Shown: positions 1 through 8,877, numbered from the stretch's first letter. The stretch: DNA of 64,000 bases from Amycolatopsis pretoriensis (GCF_900107925.1 NZ_FNUJ01000006.1:310001-374000), one strand, 5' to 3'. Notes: generated from the sequence alone by a model not told the origin. Numbers and translations: made by a program.

Positions 1-45
1 TGCGCCAAAGTAGGGGTCACGGTGCGTCACGCTACGCTCTGCGGG

Positions 46-1077
46 ATGCCTGAGTACGTGATCCTGGTCCACCCGTCAGCCAACCGGGTCTACGCCGCCT
101 CCTCCCCCGCGCTGCTGCGCGCCGAGCTGGCGGTGTTCGGCGCGGTGCTGCCGGCCGAGCTGTCCGGGATCGAGGAGGTCGAGCTCGGCGGCGTCGGGTA
201 CGTGCGCTTCACCAGCTCGGTGCCCCTCGGCGAGCGCGACCTCGCGCTGCTGTCGAACCTTTCGTCGCTCTACGCGCTGTTCGAGCTGGGTGACGGCGTT
301 CTCCGTCCGGTCACCGTGACGCCGCTGGCGAAGGCCGACTCGGACCTGCTGACCATCCAGAAGTACCCGGGCAAGACCAACGAGTCGTTCACGAAGCTGC
401 TGCTGAACGTGACGCTGCTGGCCACCGCGGACCCGTTCTCCGACCGGCCGAAGTACCTGCTCGACCCGCTGTGCGGCCGCGGCACCACGCTCAACCAGGC
501 GATGATGTACGGCCTGCACGCGACCGGCCTGGACGTCGACGCCAAGGACTTCGAGGCCTACGAAGCGTTCATCAAGACGTGGCTGCGCAACAAGCGCGTC
601 AAGCACACCGCCGACTCGGGACAGTTGCGACGCAACAAGGTCCGGCTCGGCCGGCGCCTCGACATCGAGTACGCGCTCGACAAGGAAGCGTACAAAGCGG
701 GCGACACCCGCAAGCTCACCTACTTCCAGGCCGACACGCTGACCACCGACGAGGTGCTGCGGGCGAACTCCACCGACGTGATCGTCACCGACGCGCCCTA
801 CGGCGTCCAGCACGGCAGCCACCGCGAAACGGGCCTGCAGCGCAGCCCGCGCGACCTGCTCGCCGCGGCCGTCCCGGTGTGGACGCGGGTGCTGCGGCCC
901 GGCGGGGCGCTCGGCATCTCGTGGAACACCACCGTGTTGCCGCGCGAGGAGCTCGTCGAGGTGCTGCGCAAGGCCGGGCTCGACGTCCGCGAAGGCGGGC
1001 CGTGGGACGAGTTCACCCACCGGGTCGACCAGGCCATCCTGCGTGACCTGGTCGTCGCGGTGAAGCCCGCTTCCTAG
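46..1077 (+). CDS. TRM11-like SAM-dependent RNA/DNA methyltransferase
   Basis: A 343-residue protein of the TRM11/THUMP-associated methyltransferase type. The C-terminal half is a Rossmann methyltransferase: DPLCGRGTTL (about residues 145-155) fits the SAM-binding loop and DVIVTDAPYG (about 245-255) is the DPPY-like catalytic motif IV of N-methylating enzymes. TRM11 relatives methylate guanosine in tRNA; whether this one acts on tRNA or other nucleic acid cannot be seen. I chose the ATG at 46 because MPEYVILVHPSANRVY looks like the true N-terminus; a GTG at 22 would add eight residues. The stop codon overlaps by a few bases the stop of the convergent flotillin gene. Confidence 0.75.
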   Translation: MPEYVILVHPSANRVYAASSPALLRAELAVFGAVLPAELSGIEEVELGGVGYVRFTSSVPLGERDLALLSNLSSLYALFELGDGVLRPVTVTPLAKADSDLLTIQKYPGKTNESFTKLLLNVTLLATADPFSDRPKYLLDPLCGRGTTLNQAMMYGLHATGLDVDAKDFEAYEAFIKTWLRNKRVKHTADSGQLRRNKVRLGRRLDIEYALDKEAYKAGDTRKLTYFQADTLTTDEVLRANSTDVIVTDAPYGVQHGSHRETGLQRSPRDLLAAAVPVWTRVLRPGGALGISWNTTVLPREELVEVLRKAGLDVREGGPWDEFTHRVDQAILRDLVVAVKPAS

Positions 1078-2219
1078 GACTGCGTCAGCTCGGGCTTGGT
1101 CACCTGCCCGTTCTCCTCGGGAGCCACGGCGGGCGCGGGCGACGTGCTCAGGCCGCGCTTCACCGAGTCCAAGATGGACAGTCCCTGGCCGACGAGCCCG
1201 GCGGCCATCTCGCCGAGGCCGTCGGCGCCGTTGAGGATGTTGACGTTCGCGCCGGACAGGCCGCGCCCGGCTTCCTTGACGATCTGCGGCAGCTGGTCGA
1301 TGAGCATCCGGTCGAGCGCGACCCGGTTGTTCGACGCGGCCGCCTCCGCCTGCACGCGCATCCGCTCCGCCTCGGCCAGCGCGAGGATGCGGATCCGCTC
1401 GGCCTCCGCGTCCGCCGGCTTGATCACCTCGGCCACCAGCTGCTGCTGACGCAGTTCGGCCTCGCGCTGGGCCAGTTCCGTGCGCGCGTCGATGACCTCC
1501 TGCTGCGCCTTGGCCTGCGCGAGCGGACCGGCCTGGGCGGCCTCGGCCTGGGCCGCCTCGACCTCGGCGCGGTACTGCGCCTGCACGATCGACGTCTGCC
1601 GGGCGTACTCCGCCTGCGTCCGCTGGGACTTCTGCTCGGCCTCCGCGGCGGTCTGGTTCGCCACCGCCTGGGCGATCTGGGCGTCCCGCTGGATGGCGGC
1701 GTTGTGCGGCGCGGCCATCGCGGCGATGTAGCCGAGCTTCATGTCGTCGATCGACTGGATCTGCAGCGCGTCGACGGTCAGCCCGATCTTCGCCATCTCC
1801 ACGGCCGAGCCGTCCAGCACCTCGGTCGCGAGCTTCTGCCGCTCGGTGATGATCTCCTCGACCGTCATCGACCCGATGATCGAGCGCAGGTGCCCGGCGA
1901 AGATCCGCCCGGTCAGCACGGACATCTGGTCCTGGTCGGAGAGGAACCGCTGGCCGGCGTTGACGATGCTCTCGGTGTCGTTGCCGACCTTGAACGCGAT
2001 CACCGCCCGCACGGTCAGGGCGATGGCCTGTTTCGTGACGCACACTTCGGTCACTTCGGCCTCACACATGGAAAGCGTGAGGAACCGGACCTTCCGGAAG
2101 ACCGGCATGACGAACGCGCCGTGGCCGGTGACGACCCGGAACGGCGACGCGCCCTTGCTGTGCTTGCCCCCGGAGATCAGCATCGCCTCGTTGGGCGCGG
2201 GAACGCGGTACCCGAACAT
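1074..2219 (-). CDS. Flotillin / SPFH-domain membrane scaffold protein
   Basis: A 381-residue SPFH protein. The first ~170 residues form the SPFH/band-7 domain; residues ~175-305 are an Ala/Glu/Gln-rich coiled coil with the repeated EAE/AEAER pattern of flotillins; the tail is Gly- and Pro-rich. There is no signal peptide, and the N-terminus (MFGYRVPAPNEAMLISGGKH) resembles flotillins that attach to the membrane by a short hydrophobic or acylated segment. Flotillins organise membrane microdomains. The gene lies 8 bp downstream of a small NfeD-like gene on the same strand, the classical SPFH-NfeD pairing, so the two products probably act together. Confidence 0.85.
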   Translation of the reverse strand: MFGYRVPAPNEAMLISGGKHSKGASPFRVVTGHGAFVMPVFRKVRFLTLSMCEAEVTEVCVTKQAIALTVRAVIAFKVGNDTESIVNAGQRFLSDQDQMSVLTGRIFAGHLRSIIGSMTVEEIITERQKLATEVLDGSAVEMAKIGLTVDALQIQSIDDMKLGYIAAMAAPHNAAIQRDAQIAQAVANQTAAEAEQKSQRTQAEYARQTSIVQAQYRAEVEAAQAEAAQAGPLAQAKAQQEVIDARTELAQREAELRQQQLVAEVIKPADAEAERIRILALAEAERMRVQAEAAASNNRVALDRMLIDQLPQIVKEAGRGLSGANVNILNGADGLGEMAAGLVGQGLSILDSVKRGLSTSPAPAVAPEENGQVTKPELTQS

Positions 2220-2227
2220 GGCTGTCC

Positions 2228-2455
2228 TTATTCAGAAGGATCCGAGGCGTCCCACGCCACGACGTCGACCGTGCGCCGGCCCCGGGTTTCCACGACCAGG
2301 ACGGTCGTGCCCTTCGGCAGCTCCGTGTCGGACCAGGCAAGGAAGGTTTCCAGGCCGCCCCTGATCCTGATCAGCACCTCCCCGGGTCCCCGCTGCCCGC
2401 GGGTGCCGACGAGGAGGACTCCGGTGCGGCCGGCCGGGGACAGGTCGGAGTGCAT
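2228..2455 (-). CDS. Short NfeD-like OB-fold protein, flotillin partner
   Basis: A 75-residue protein beginning MHSDLSPAGRTGVLL. The start at 2455 is preceded at good spacing by a GAGGGAGG ribosome site, whereas an upstream in-frame start (2563) has none. GEVLIRIRGGLETFLAWSD followed by PKGTTVLVVETRGRRTVDV matches the C-terminal OB-fold (NfeDC) domain of NfeD proteins. Ordinary NfeD proteins carry transmembrane helices before this domain; here they are missing, so only the soluble partner domain is made. It precedes the flotillin gene by 8 bp and is surely co-transcribed. Assignment to NfeD is by motif and context. Confidence 0.6.
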   Translation of the reverse strand: MHSDLSPAGRTGVLLVGTRGQRGPGEVLIRIRGGLETFLAWSDTELPKGTTVLVVETRGRRTVDVVAWDASDPSE

Positions 2456-2586
2456 GCGCCGACCTCCCTCGATGGCCGTCTCGGTGCGGGATCCCCCGCT
2501 GGCACCATTGTGCTCCCGGCGCACGCGGGCGGTGGGCACTGTGAGGTTCCGATCAGGAGGCAACCTTCGCGGCTATACTCCGGAGC

Positions 2587-3129
2587 GTGACCGTCGAGCA
2601 ACGTCCCCTGCGCGCGGACGCCCGGCGCAACCGGGAAGCGCTGGTGGCGGCCGCGCGGGAGGTGTTCGGCGCCAAGGGCGTCGACGCCCCGCTCGACGAG
2701 ATCGCGCGCCGCGCCGAAGTCGCGATCGGGACGCTCTACAACCGGTTCCCGACCCGGGCCGACCTGGTCGAGGCGGCGTTCCTGCCGACGCTGGAAGAAG
2801 CCCAGGCGGTCACCGAAGAAGCCCTCGCCGTGGCCGACCCGTGGGACGGTTTCGTGCTCTTCCTCGAGCGGTCGGTGCTGATGCAGGTCTCCGACCGCGG
2901 CTTCACCGAAGTGTGCTCGCGTGTGTTCGACCCCGCGTCGGGACTGGAGAAAGCCAAGCAGGCCAACGGTTCCCGGATGAACCGGATCATCTCGCGCGCT
3001 CAGGAGGCCGGCGCGTTGCGGACGGACTTCCGCGCGGAAGACCTGGCGATCGTGTTCGCCGCGGCGACGGCGACCCCGGACTGGCGGCGCGCGCTCGGCA
3101 TGGTCCTCGACGGACTGCGGGCGCGATGA
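2587..3129 (+). CDS. TetR-family transcriptional regulator
   Basis: A 180-residue TetR repressor starting with GTG. Residues ~10-55 (ARRNREALVAAAREVF...DEIARRAEVAIGTLYNRF) are a standard TetR DNA-binding helix-turn-helix with the GTLYNRFP recognition helix; the rest is the helical ligand-binding/dimer domain. It overlaps the following methyltransferase gene by ATGA, so the two are co-translated. It is divergent from the NfeD/flotillin pair, and the 131-bp gap between them presumably holds both promoters. Ligand unknown. Confidence 0.85.
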   Translation: MTVEQRPLRADARRNREALVAAAREVFGAKGVDAPLDEIARRAEVAIGTLYNRFPTRADLVEAAFLPTLEEAQAVTEEALAVADPWDGFVLFLERSVLMQVSDRGFTEVCSRVFDPASGLEKAKQANGSRMNRIISRAQEAGALRTDFRAEDLAIVFAAATATPDWRRALGMVLDGLRAR

Positions 3130-3749
3130 CCTGGCTGGCGGACACCCGCACGTCGTACGACACGGTGGCGGCGAGCTACGCCGAGTTCGTTTCCGGCGCC
3201 CTGGACAAGCAGCCGCACATGCGGGCGGCGCTGGCGCTGTTCGCGGCCGAGGTCGACGGGCCGGCGGTGGACGTCGGCTGCGGCCCGGGCCACTTCACGG
3301 CGCACCTGGCCTCGCTGGGCGCCGAGGTGTCCGGTATCGACCTTTCGCCCGCGATGGTCGACCTGGCCCGGCAGACCCATCCGGAACTGCGGTTCGACGT
3401 GGGCTCGATGACGGACCTGGCGCTGCCCGCGGAGTCGGTGGCGGGCGTGCTGGCGTTCTGGTCGCTGATCCACGTCCCGGACGAGTCGGTACCGGTGGCA
3501 CTCGGGCACTTCCGGCGGGTGCTGCGGCCGGGCGGCCTGCTGGTGATCGGCTACCACGTCGGCGTGGGAACGCGGCTGAAGACCCAGGGCTACGGCGGGC
3601 ACCCGATGCGGGTCCACGTCCACCTGCGGCAACCGTGGTGGCTGGCCAAACGGGTGCGCGCGGCCGGGTTCACGATCGAGGCGGAGTGGGCGCTGAACCC
3701 CGGAAACGAAGTGTCGCAGGCGATTCTCTTCGCGCGCGCGTCAGTTTAG
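3126..3749 (+). CDS. Class I SAM-dependent methyltransferase
   Basis: A 207-residue methyltransferase of the Methyltransf_11/25 type. VDVGCGPGHFTAHLA is SAM motif I, GIDLSPAMVDLA the acidic motif II, and VLRPGGLLVIGYH the motif III region. No substrate domain is recognisable. It begins in a 4-base ATGA overlap with the TetR gene, so it is probably part of that regulator's unit. The 3' end overlaps by 9 bp the convergent esterase gene. The target could be a small molecule such as a xenobiotic or quinone-like compound; this is not shown by the sequence. Confidence 0.8.
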   Translation: MTWLADTRTSYDTVAASYAEFVSGALDKQPHMRAALALFAAEVDGPAVDVGCGPGHFTAHLASLGAEVSGIDLSPAMVDLARQTHPELRFDVGSMTDLALPAESVAGVLAFWSLIHVPDESVPVALGHFRRVLRPGGLLVIGYHVGVGTRLKTQGYGGHPMRVHVHLRQPWWLAKRVRAAGFTIEAEWALNPGNEVSQAILFARASV

Positions 3750-4559
3750 GCGCTGTCCCACGAACTTCAGGACGTCCGGCAGGATCCCGCGCCAGTACTC
3801 GTCCTGGTGACCGCCGGGGGAAAACCTCGACACGGCAGGCGAAACCGCCTTCACCAGCTTGCGGTCCGCGCTCAGGAACGGGTCGGACTCGCCGCACCAG
3901 ACGCCCACCGCGTCCGGGCGCAGTTCTCCCGTGTGCAGCAACGGTTCCTCGGCACGCCAGTTGGCCTCGTCCGAGAACACCTTGCGGCTGCGGGCATCCG
4001 GCCAGCTGACGAACAGGGCCGCGCTCGCCGTCGCGACCGCCTTCAGGTCCGGGTGCGCGCGGGCGAAGCGCAGGGCGCCGAAGCCGCCCATGGAAATGCC
4101 GAACACCGCGGACGCCGGACGCAGGTCGCGGGCCGTCAGCCAGGCCGGGACTTCGTCGGTGAGCATGCGCTGCGGGTCGTCGTCCTCGCCGACGCCGACC
4201 CAGTAGTGGTCGCCGTCGACCGCGGCCACCGCGAACGGCGGGACGCCCTCGCGCACGGCCCGCGTCAACGCCGCGGGAACTCCCAGGTCGAGGAACGTCC
4301 GCGCGCGGGCGCCGCGGCCGTGCAGGGCCAGGCACACGGGCAGTCCCGACGACGGGACGCCTTCGGGCGTGATGAGGACCAGGTCGACGTCCGTGCCGCG
4401 GGCGGCCGAGGGCATGCGCTGGACCGTCACCGGCGCGCTCGGCGCCGAGGGGCGGGTCGGGGCCGGCACCGGGGGTGGGCCCGGCGCCGGTTCGGCGGAC
4501 GAGCAGCCCGCCAGCAGCGCCAGTGTGCTGCCGGCGAGCAGGCCGCGGCGGGAGAGCAC
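3741..4559 (-). CDS. Secreted lipoprotein esterase (alpha/beta hydrolase, esterase-D-like)
   Basis: A 272-residue exported hydrolase with a GTG start. The N-terminus MLSRRGLLAGSTLALLAGC carries paired arginines suggesting Tat export and ends in a lipobox (LLAGC), so the mature protein should be a lipid-anchored surface protein followed by a Pro-rich linker. GISMGGFGAL is the nucleophile elbow (G-x-S-x-G); VCLALHGRG is the oxyanion strand; SPGGHQDEYW near the C-terminus holds the likely catalytic His. Overall it resembles the esterase D / mycolyltransferase-like family. It follows rbfA by only 4 bp on the same strand, so it may receive read-through from the ribosome-maturation operon although functionally unrelated. 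Confidence 0.75.
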   Translation of the reverse strand: MLSRRGLLAGSTLALLAGCSSAEPAPGPPPVPAPTRPSAPSAPVTVQRMPSAARGTDVDLVLITPEGVPSSGLPVCLALHGRGARARTFLDLGVPAALTRAVREGVPPFAVAAVDGDHYWVGVGEDDDPQRMLTDEVPAWLTARDLRPASAVFGISMGGFGALRFARAHPDLKAVATASAALFVSWPDARSRKVFSDEANWRAEEPLLHTGELRPDAVGVWCGESDPFLSADRKLVKAVSPAVSRFSPGGHQDEYWRGILPDVLKFVGQRLN

Positions 4560-4563
4560 GGGG

Positions 4564-5043
4564 TCAGCCCCGGCTCTCCTCCTCCGCGAGCTCGTCGTCG
4601 TCTTCGGTGTCTTCGCGGGGTGCCTTGTACGGGTCGGCGTCGCCCGCGTGCTGGGCGCCGGCGGAACGGCGCGCGACCTCCGCGTCGGCCTCGCGGGCCT
4701 TCGCCAGGAGGTCCTCGATCCGCTTCGACTCCTCGGGGATCGTGTCCGCGACGAACGTCAGCGTCGGCGTGTAGCGGACCCCGGTGCCCTGGCCGACCTT
4801 CGTGCGCAGCACGCCGCGCGCCGATTCGAGCGCGGCCGCCGCACCGGCGAAGTCCGGGACGGAGTCCAGCTTCTCGCCGAGCACCGTGTAGTACACCGTG
4901 GCGTCGTGCAGATCGCCGGTGACCTTCGTGTCCGTGATGGTCACGTAGTTCAGCCGGGGGTCCTTGACCTCGTGCTCGATCGCGGACGCCACGATCTGCG
5001 AGATCCGCTTCGCGAGCTTGCGAGCCCGAGCCGGATCAGCCAT
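4564..5043 (-). CDS. rbfA: Ribosome-binding factor A
   Basis: A 159-residue RbfA, the 30S maturation factor that binds 16S rRNA helix 1 and is needed for efficient processing and cold growth. Residues 1-115 match the family: MADPARARKLAKRISQIVA, EVKDPRL, VTITDTKVTGDL, and the KH-like fold ending PTLTFVADTIPEESKRIEDLL. The last ~40 residues are an acidic tail, commonly seen in actinomycetes. It is the last member of the rimP-nusA-ylxR-infB-DUF503-rbfA operon. The nrnA and truB genes often found after rbfA are absent here. Confidence 0.95.
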   Translation of the reverse strand: MADPARARKLAKRISQIVASAIEHEVKDPRLNYVTITDTKVTGDLHDATVYYTVLGEKLDSVPDFAGAAAALESARGVLRTKVGQGTGVRYTPTLTFVADTIPEESKRIEDLLAKAREADAEVARRSAGAQHAGDADPYKAPREDTEDDDELAEEESRG

Positions 5044-5065
5044 GTCGTTCTCCTAGAAAAAAGAT

Positions 5066-5359
5066 CTAATCGTCTGGACCGAGCAGCCGGCGGCGGGCGG
5101 AGAGCAGTTCGAACTCCGGCCGGCTCGCCACGTACCGCTCACACGAGTCGAGCACGTCCCGGACGTGCTCGCCACCTTCGGCGACCACGGCCACCCCGAT
5201 GAGGGTCCGGCGGTGCAGGTCGGCGTGCCCGGCTTCGGCCACCGACACGGCGAAGCGCTTGCGCACCTCGGCCAGCACCGGACGGACCACGGATCGCTTC
5301 TGCTTCAGCGAATGGACGTCGCCGAGCAGGATGTCGAGCTCGAGAGCTCCGACGAACAT
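5066..5359 (-). CDS. DUF503 (YlxP-like) protein
   Basis: A 97-residue DUF503/YlxP-like protein starting MFVGALELDILLGDVHSLKQ. The H/SLKQKRSVVRPVL segment and the central strand AGHADLHRRTLIGVAVVA are typical. Members of this small ferredoxin-like-fold family are conserved between infB and rbfA in many Gram-positive bacteria and are suspected to take part in ribosome function, but no biochemical role is established. The ATG at 5359 gives a full-length family member; the frame stays open upstream but has no homologous residues there. It lies 22 bp before rbfA. Confidence 0.9.
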   Translation of the reverse strand: MFVGALELDILLGDVHSLKQKRSVVRPVLAEVRKRFAVSVAEAGHADLHRRTLIGVAVVAEGGEHVRDVLDSCERYVASRPEFELLSARRRLLGPDD

Positions 5360-5427
5360 AGGCAGTTTGGGTGGTGTAGTAGGGAGACACCGGGTGCGCG
5401 CGAACGCGCACCCGGTGCCGGACTTCC

Positions 5428-8400
5428 TTACGCGCGGGGCTTCTCGCGCTGCTCGTACGTCTCGATCACGTCGTCGACCTTGATGTCGCCGTACGAACCG
5501 AGCGTCAGACCGCACTCGTAGCCCTCGCGGACCTCGACCACGTCGTCCTTGAACCGCCGCAGCGAGCTGATCGGCAGGTTCTCCGCGACGACCGTGCCGT
5601 CGCGGAGCAGACGGGCCCGGGCGTTGCGCCGGATCTCGCCGGACATGACCAGGCAACCCGCGATCGTGCCGATCTTGGAGGACTTGAAGACCTCGCGAAC
5701 CTCCGCGCGGCCCAGCTCGACCTCTTCGTACTCCGGCTTGAGCATGCCCTTGAGGGCCTGCTCGATCTCGTCGATCGCCTGGTAGATGACCGTGTAGTAC
5801 CGGACGTCGACGCCCTCGCGGGTGGCCCGCTCGGTCGCCTTGCCCTGGGCGCGGACGTTGAACCCGAGGACGATCGCGTCGGACGCGGTCGCCAGGTCGA
5901 TGTCCGACTCGGTCACGCCACCGACACCGCGGTGGACCACGTTCAGCTCGACCTCGTCGCCGACGTCCAGCTGGAGCAGCGAGGCTTCGAGGGCCTCGAC
6001 CGTACCCGAGTTGTCACCCTTGATGATCAGGTTGAGGCTGTTCGTCTCCTTCAAGGCGGAGTCGAGGTCCTCGAGGCTGACCCGCTTGCGGCGCGACGCG
6101 TTGAGCGCGTTGCGCGTACGAGCGGCGCGGCGCTCGGCGATCTGCCGGGCGACGCGGTCCTCGTCGACCACCAGGAAGGTGTCGCCCGCACCCGGCACCG
6201 AGGTGAACCCGATGACCTGGACGGGACGCGACGGCAGCGCCTCGGTGACGTCGACGTTGTGCTCGTCGACCATCCGGCGGACGCGGCCGTAGGCGTCACC
6301 CGCCACGACCGAGTCGCCGACGCGCAGCGTGCCGCGCTGGACCAGGACGGTGGCCACCGGGCCGCGGCCGCGGTCGAGGTGCGCCTCGATCGCGACACCC
6401 TGGGCCTCCATGTCCGGGTTGGCCCGGAGGTCCAGAGCGGCGTCGGCGGTCAGCAGGATCGCCTCGAGCAGGCCGTCGATGTTGATGTTCTGCCGCGCGG
6501 AGATCTCGACGAACATCGTGTCGCCGCCGTACTCCTCGGCGACCAGGCCGTACTCGGTCAGCTGCTGCCGGATCTTGTCCGGGTTCGCGCCTTCCTTGTC
6601 GATCTTGTTGATCGCGACCACGATCGGGGCCTTGGCGGCCTGCGCGTGGTTGATCGCCTCGACCGTCTGCGGCATCACACCGTCGTCGGCCGCCACCACG
6701 ATCACCGCGATGTCGGTCGAGTTGGCACCACGGGCACGCATGGCGGTGAACGCCTCGTGACCCGGGGTGTCGATGAAGGTGATCAGCCGCGGGTTGCCCT
6801 CGAGCTCGGTCTCGATCTGGTACGCACCGATGTGCTGCGTGATGCCGCCGGCCTCGCTCTCGCGGACCTTCGTCTTCCGGATCGTGTCGAGCAGCCGGGT
6901 CTTACCGTGGTCGACGTGACCCATGATGGTCACGACCGGCGGCCGGACCTGCAGATCCTCTTCGCCACCGGCGTCGTCGCCGTAGGTGATGTCGAAGGTC
7001 TCCAGCAGCTCGCGGTCTTCTTCCTCGGGGCTGACGACCTGAACCGTGTAGTTCATTTCGCCGCCGAGCAGCTCGAGGATGTCGTCCGACACGGACTGCG
7101 TCGCGGTGACCATCTCGCCGAGGTGGAAGAGCACCTGCACCAGCGAAGCCGGGTTGGCGTCGATCTTCTCGGCGAAGTCGGTCAGCGAAGCACCCCGCGG
7201 CAGCCGGATCGTCTCGCCCTGCCCCTTGGGCAGGCGGACGCCGCCGACGCTGGGCGCCTGCATGTTGTCCATGTACTCCTGGCGCTTCTGCCGCTTCGAC
7301 TTGCGGCCCTTGCGCGAGGGACCACCCGGGCGCCCGAAGGCACCCGCGGTACCGCCACGGCCACCGGGGCCGCCACGACCGCCGCCGCCACCGCGGAAGC
7401 CGCCGCCACCGGCCGGGGCACCCGTGCCACCGCCGGGACGGAAACCGCCGCCACCGCCGCCGCCACCGGGACCGCCGCGGAAGCCACCGCCGCCGCCACC
7501 GCCACCGGGACCGCCGCGGAAACCGCCGCCACCGCCACCGGGACGACCGCCGCCACCGGGGCCACCACGGGCGCCGCCACCGGGACCACCGCGCGCGCCG
7601 CCACCGGGACCGGCGGGACGCTGCGTGCGGCCCGGCATCATGCCGGGGTTCGGCCGCGGGGGCATGTTGCCCGGGCTCGGCCGGTTGCCACCGGCGCCGC
7701 CGCCGGGCCGCGGGGCCGGACGGTCACCGCCGCCTTGACCGCCACCGGGACGCGGCGGGCGGTTGTCGCCGCCCTGACCGCCACCGGGGCGCGGGGCCTG
7801 CGGACGCGGCGGGGCGCCGGAACCGACGCCGAACGGGTTGTTGCCGACCCGCGGGGTGCGCGGACCGGGCTTGGGACCGCCGGGCTTGGGGCCCTGCGGC
7901 TTCGGCGGGACGACCGAACCGGTGCCCTGCGCGGGCGCGGCCGGGGTGTCCTGCTTGGGTGCGGCCGGTGCCTCGGCCTTGGCGGCCGGGACCTGCTGCT
8001 GGGGAGCGGGCGCCGCGGGCTGCTGACGCGGGCCGGGCCGGGGGCCGGGGCGCTGCCCCGGGGTGGCCGGCTTAGTCGCCGCGGGCGCCTGCTGCTGGGG
8101 TGCGGCCGGAGCCGGAGCGGGCGTCGCCTGGGCCGCCGGCGCCTGCTGCTGGGCAGGTGCGGGGGGCTTCGGGGCGGCGGGCTTCGCGGCCGGCGGGCCG
8201 GGGCGCGCCGAGGGGCCGGGGGTGGGCTTCTTCGCGCCCTTGGGCGCATACGCGTCGCGGAGACGGCGGGCGACGGGCGCCTCGACCGTGGACGACGCGG
8301 ACTTGACGAACTCGCCCTGTTCCTTCAACTTCGCGAGAACGTCCTTGCTGGTGATGCCGAGCTCCTTCGCGAGCTCGTGTACGCGGGCCTTGCCTGGCAC
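5428..8400 (-). CDS. infB: Translation initiation factor IF-2
   Basis: A ~990-residue IF-2, which delivers initiator tRNA to the 30S subunit and promotes 50S joining by GTP hydrolysis. The N-terminal IF2_N motif (GKARVHELAKELGITSKDVL) is followed by a long Pro/Ala/Gln then Gly/Arg-rich low-complexity segment (about residues 55-360), typical of actinobacterial IF-2. The G domain begins near residue 490 with GHVDHGKT (G1), DTPGHEAF (G3) and NKID (G4), followed by domains II-IV. I place the start at the GTG at 8400 because AGGAGA lies just upstream; an ATG at 8412 would add four residues. It is the centre of the nusA-infB operon. Confidence 0.95.
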   Translation of the reverse strand: MPGKARVHELAKELGITSKDVLAKLKEQGEFVKSASSTVEAPVARRLRDAYAPKGAKKPTPGPSARPGPPAAKPAAPKPPAPAQQQAPAAQATPAPAPAAPQQQAPAATKPATPGQRPGPRPGPRQQPAAPAPQQQVPAAKAEAPAAPKQDTPAAPAQGTGSVVPPKPQGPKPGGPKPGPRTPRVGNNPFGVGSGAPPRPQAPRPGGGQGGDNRPPRPGGGQGGGDRPAPRPGGGAGGNRPSPGNMPPRPNPGMMPGRTQRPAGPGGGARGGPGGGARGGPGGGGRPGGGGGGFRGGPGGGGGGGGFRGGPGGGGGGGGFRPGGGTGAPAGGGGFRGGGGGRGGPGGRGGTAGAFGRPGGPSRKGRKSKRQKRQEYMDNMQAPSVGGVRLPKGQGETIRLPRGASLTDFAEKIDANPASLVQVLFHLGEMVTATQSVSDDILELLGGEMNYTVQVVSPEEEDRELLETFDITYGDDAGGEEDLQVRPPVVTIMGHVDHGKTRLLDTIRKTKVRESEAGGITQHIGAYQIETELEGNPRLITFIDTPGHEAFTAMRARGANSTDIAVIVVAADDGVMPQTVEAINHAQAAKAPIVVAINKIDKEGANPDKIRQQLTEYGLVAEEYGGDTMFVEISARQNINIDGLLEAILLTADAALDLRANPDMEAQGVAIEAHLDRGRGPVATVLVQRGTLRVGDSVVAGDAYGRVRRMVDEHNVDVTEALPSRPVQVIGFTSVPGAGDTFLVVDEDRVARQIAERRAARTRNALNASRRKRVSLEDLDSALKETNSLNLIIKGDNSGTVEALEASLLQLDVGDEVELNVVHRGVGGVTESDIDLATASDAIVLGFNVRAQGKATERATREGVDVRYYTVIYQAIDEIEQALKGMLKPEYEEVELGRAEVREVFKSSKIGTIAGCLVMSGEIRRNARARLLRDGTVVAENLPISSLRRFKDDVVEVREGYECGLTLGSYGDIKVDDVIETYEQREKPRA

Positions 8401-8478
8401 AACTCTCCTCATCTAGGGGAGGCCAGGCGGAAAACCCGCTGACCTCGTCCTTATTGTCTGACGCTCATGGCTTCAGCT

Positions 8479-8877
8479 TCACGGCTGACTCATGACGGGT
8501 CGACCTGCTTCCTTGGTTCCTCGCGACCCCGGGGACGTCCCGGGCTCGTGGTGCGTAGCGGTGTGCTCGACGTGCTCGCGGACCTCGCGGGTGTCGAGCG
8601 CCCCCGGAGCCCGCAGGGCTCTCGGGAAGGCCCGCCGCCGTTCGGCCTTGGCCAGGCAGTCCGGGTCGGGGTGCAGCCAAGCCCCCCGGCCCGGCAGCCG
8701 CCGACGTTCGTCGACGACCACCCGCCCGGCCACCGCGACCACGCGCAGCAGCTCACCGATCAATGCCCGCCGCTTGCAGCCGACACAAGTCCGCACCGGG
8801 GAAATCCGGTGGGGCTGGTGCTCGGCTACCCGCCGCGGGCGTTGAACCACTCCTGAGTCTAGCGCTTCGACCTTCAC
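8479..8877 (-). CDS. ylxR: YlxR (DUF448) RNA-binding protein
   Basis: A 132-residue YlxR-family protein. PVRTCVGCKRRA, ELLRVV and LPGRGAWLHPDPDCLAKAERRRAFPRAL (its first and last parts) are the family signatures; YlxR proteins are small RNA-binding or nucleoid-associated factors encoded between nusA and infB. The GTG at 8877 overlaps the nusA stop (GTGA), implying translational coupling and supporting this start. The ~45 residues after the conserved core are not conserved in family members I know. The gene is followed by a 78-bp gap before infB. Confidence 0.9.
   Translation of the reverse strand: MKVEALDSGVVQRPRRVAEHQPHRISPVRTCVGCKRRALIGELLRVVAVAGRVVVDERRRLPGRGAWLHPDPDCLAKAERRRAFPRALRAPGALDTREVREHVEHTATHHEPGTSPGSRGTKEAGRPVMSQP

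Noticed and set aside
76..2043. Long minus-strand open frame of about 655 codons over the methyltransferase and flotillin genes
   Set aside because: Arg/Gly/Asp-rich, no domain; it is a shadow of two real genes in high-GC DNA.
7300..7640. Dense GCC/CCG triplet repeats that look like a tandem repeat
   Set aside because: They encode the Gly-rich linker of IF-2, which is normal in actinobacteria, not a separate repeat element.
5932..8442. 836-codon plus-strand open frame opposite infB
   Set aside because: Composed of Arg/Leu/Val/Asp and Ala/Thr/Gly repeats derived from the complement of IF-2 codons; no motif.
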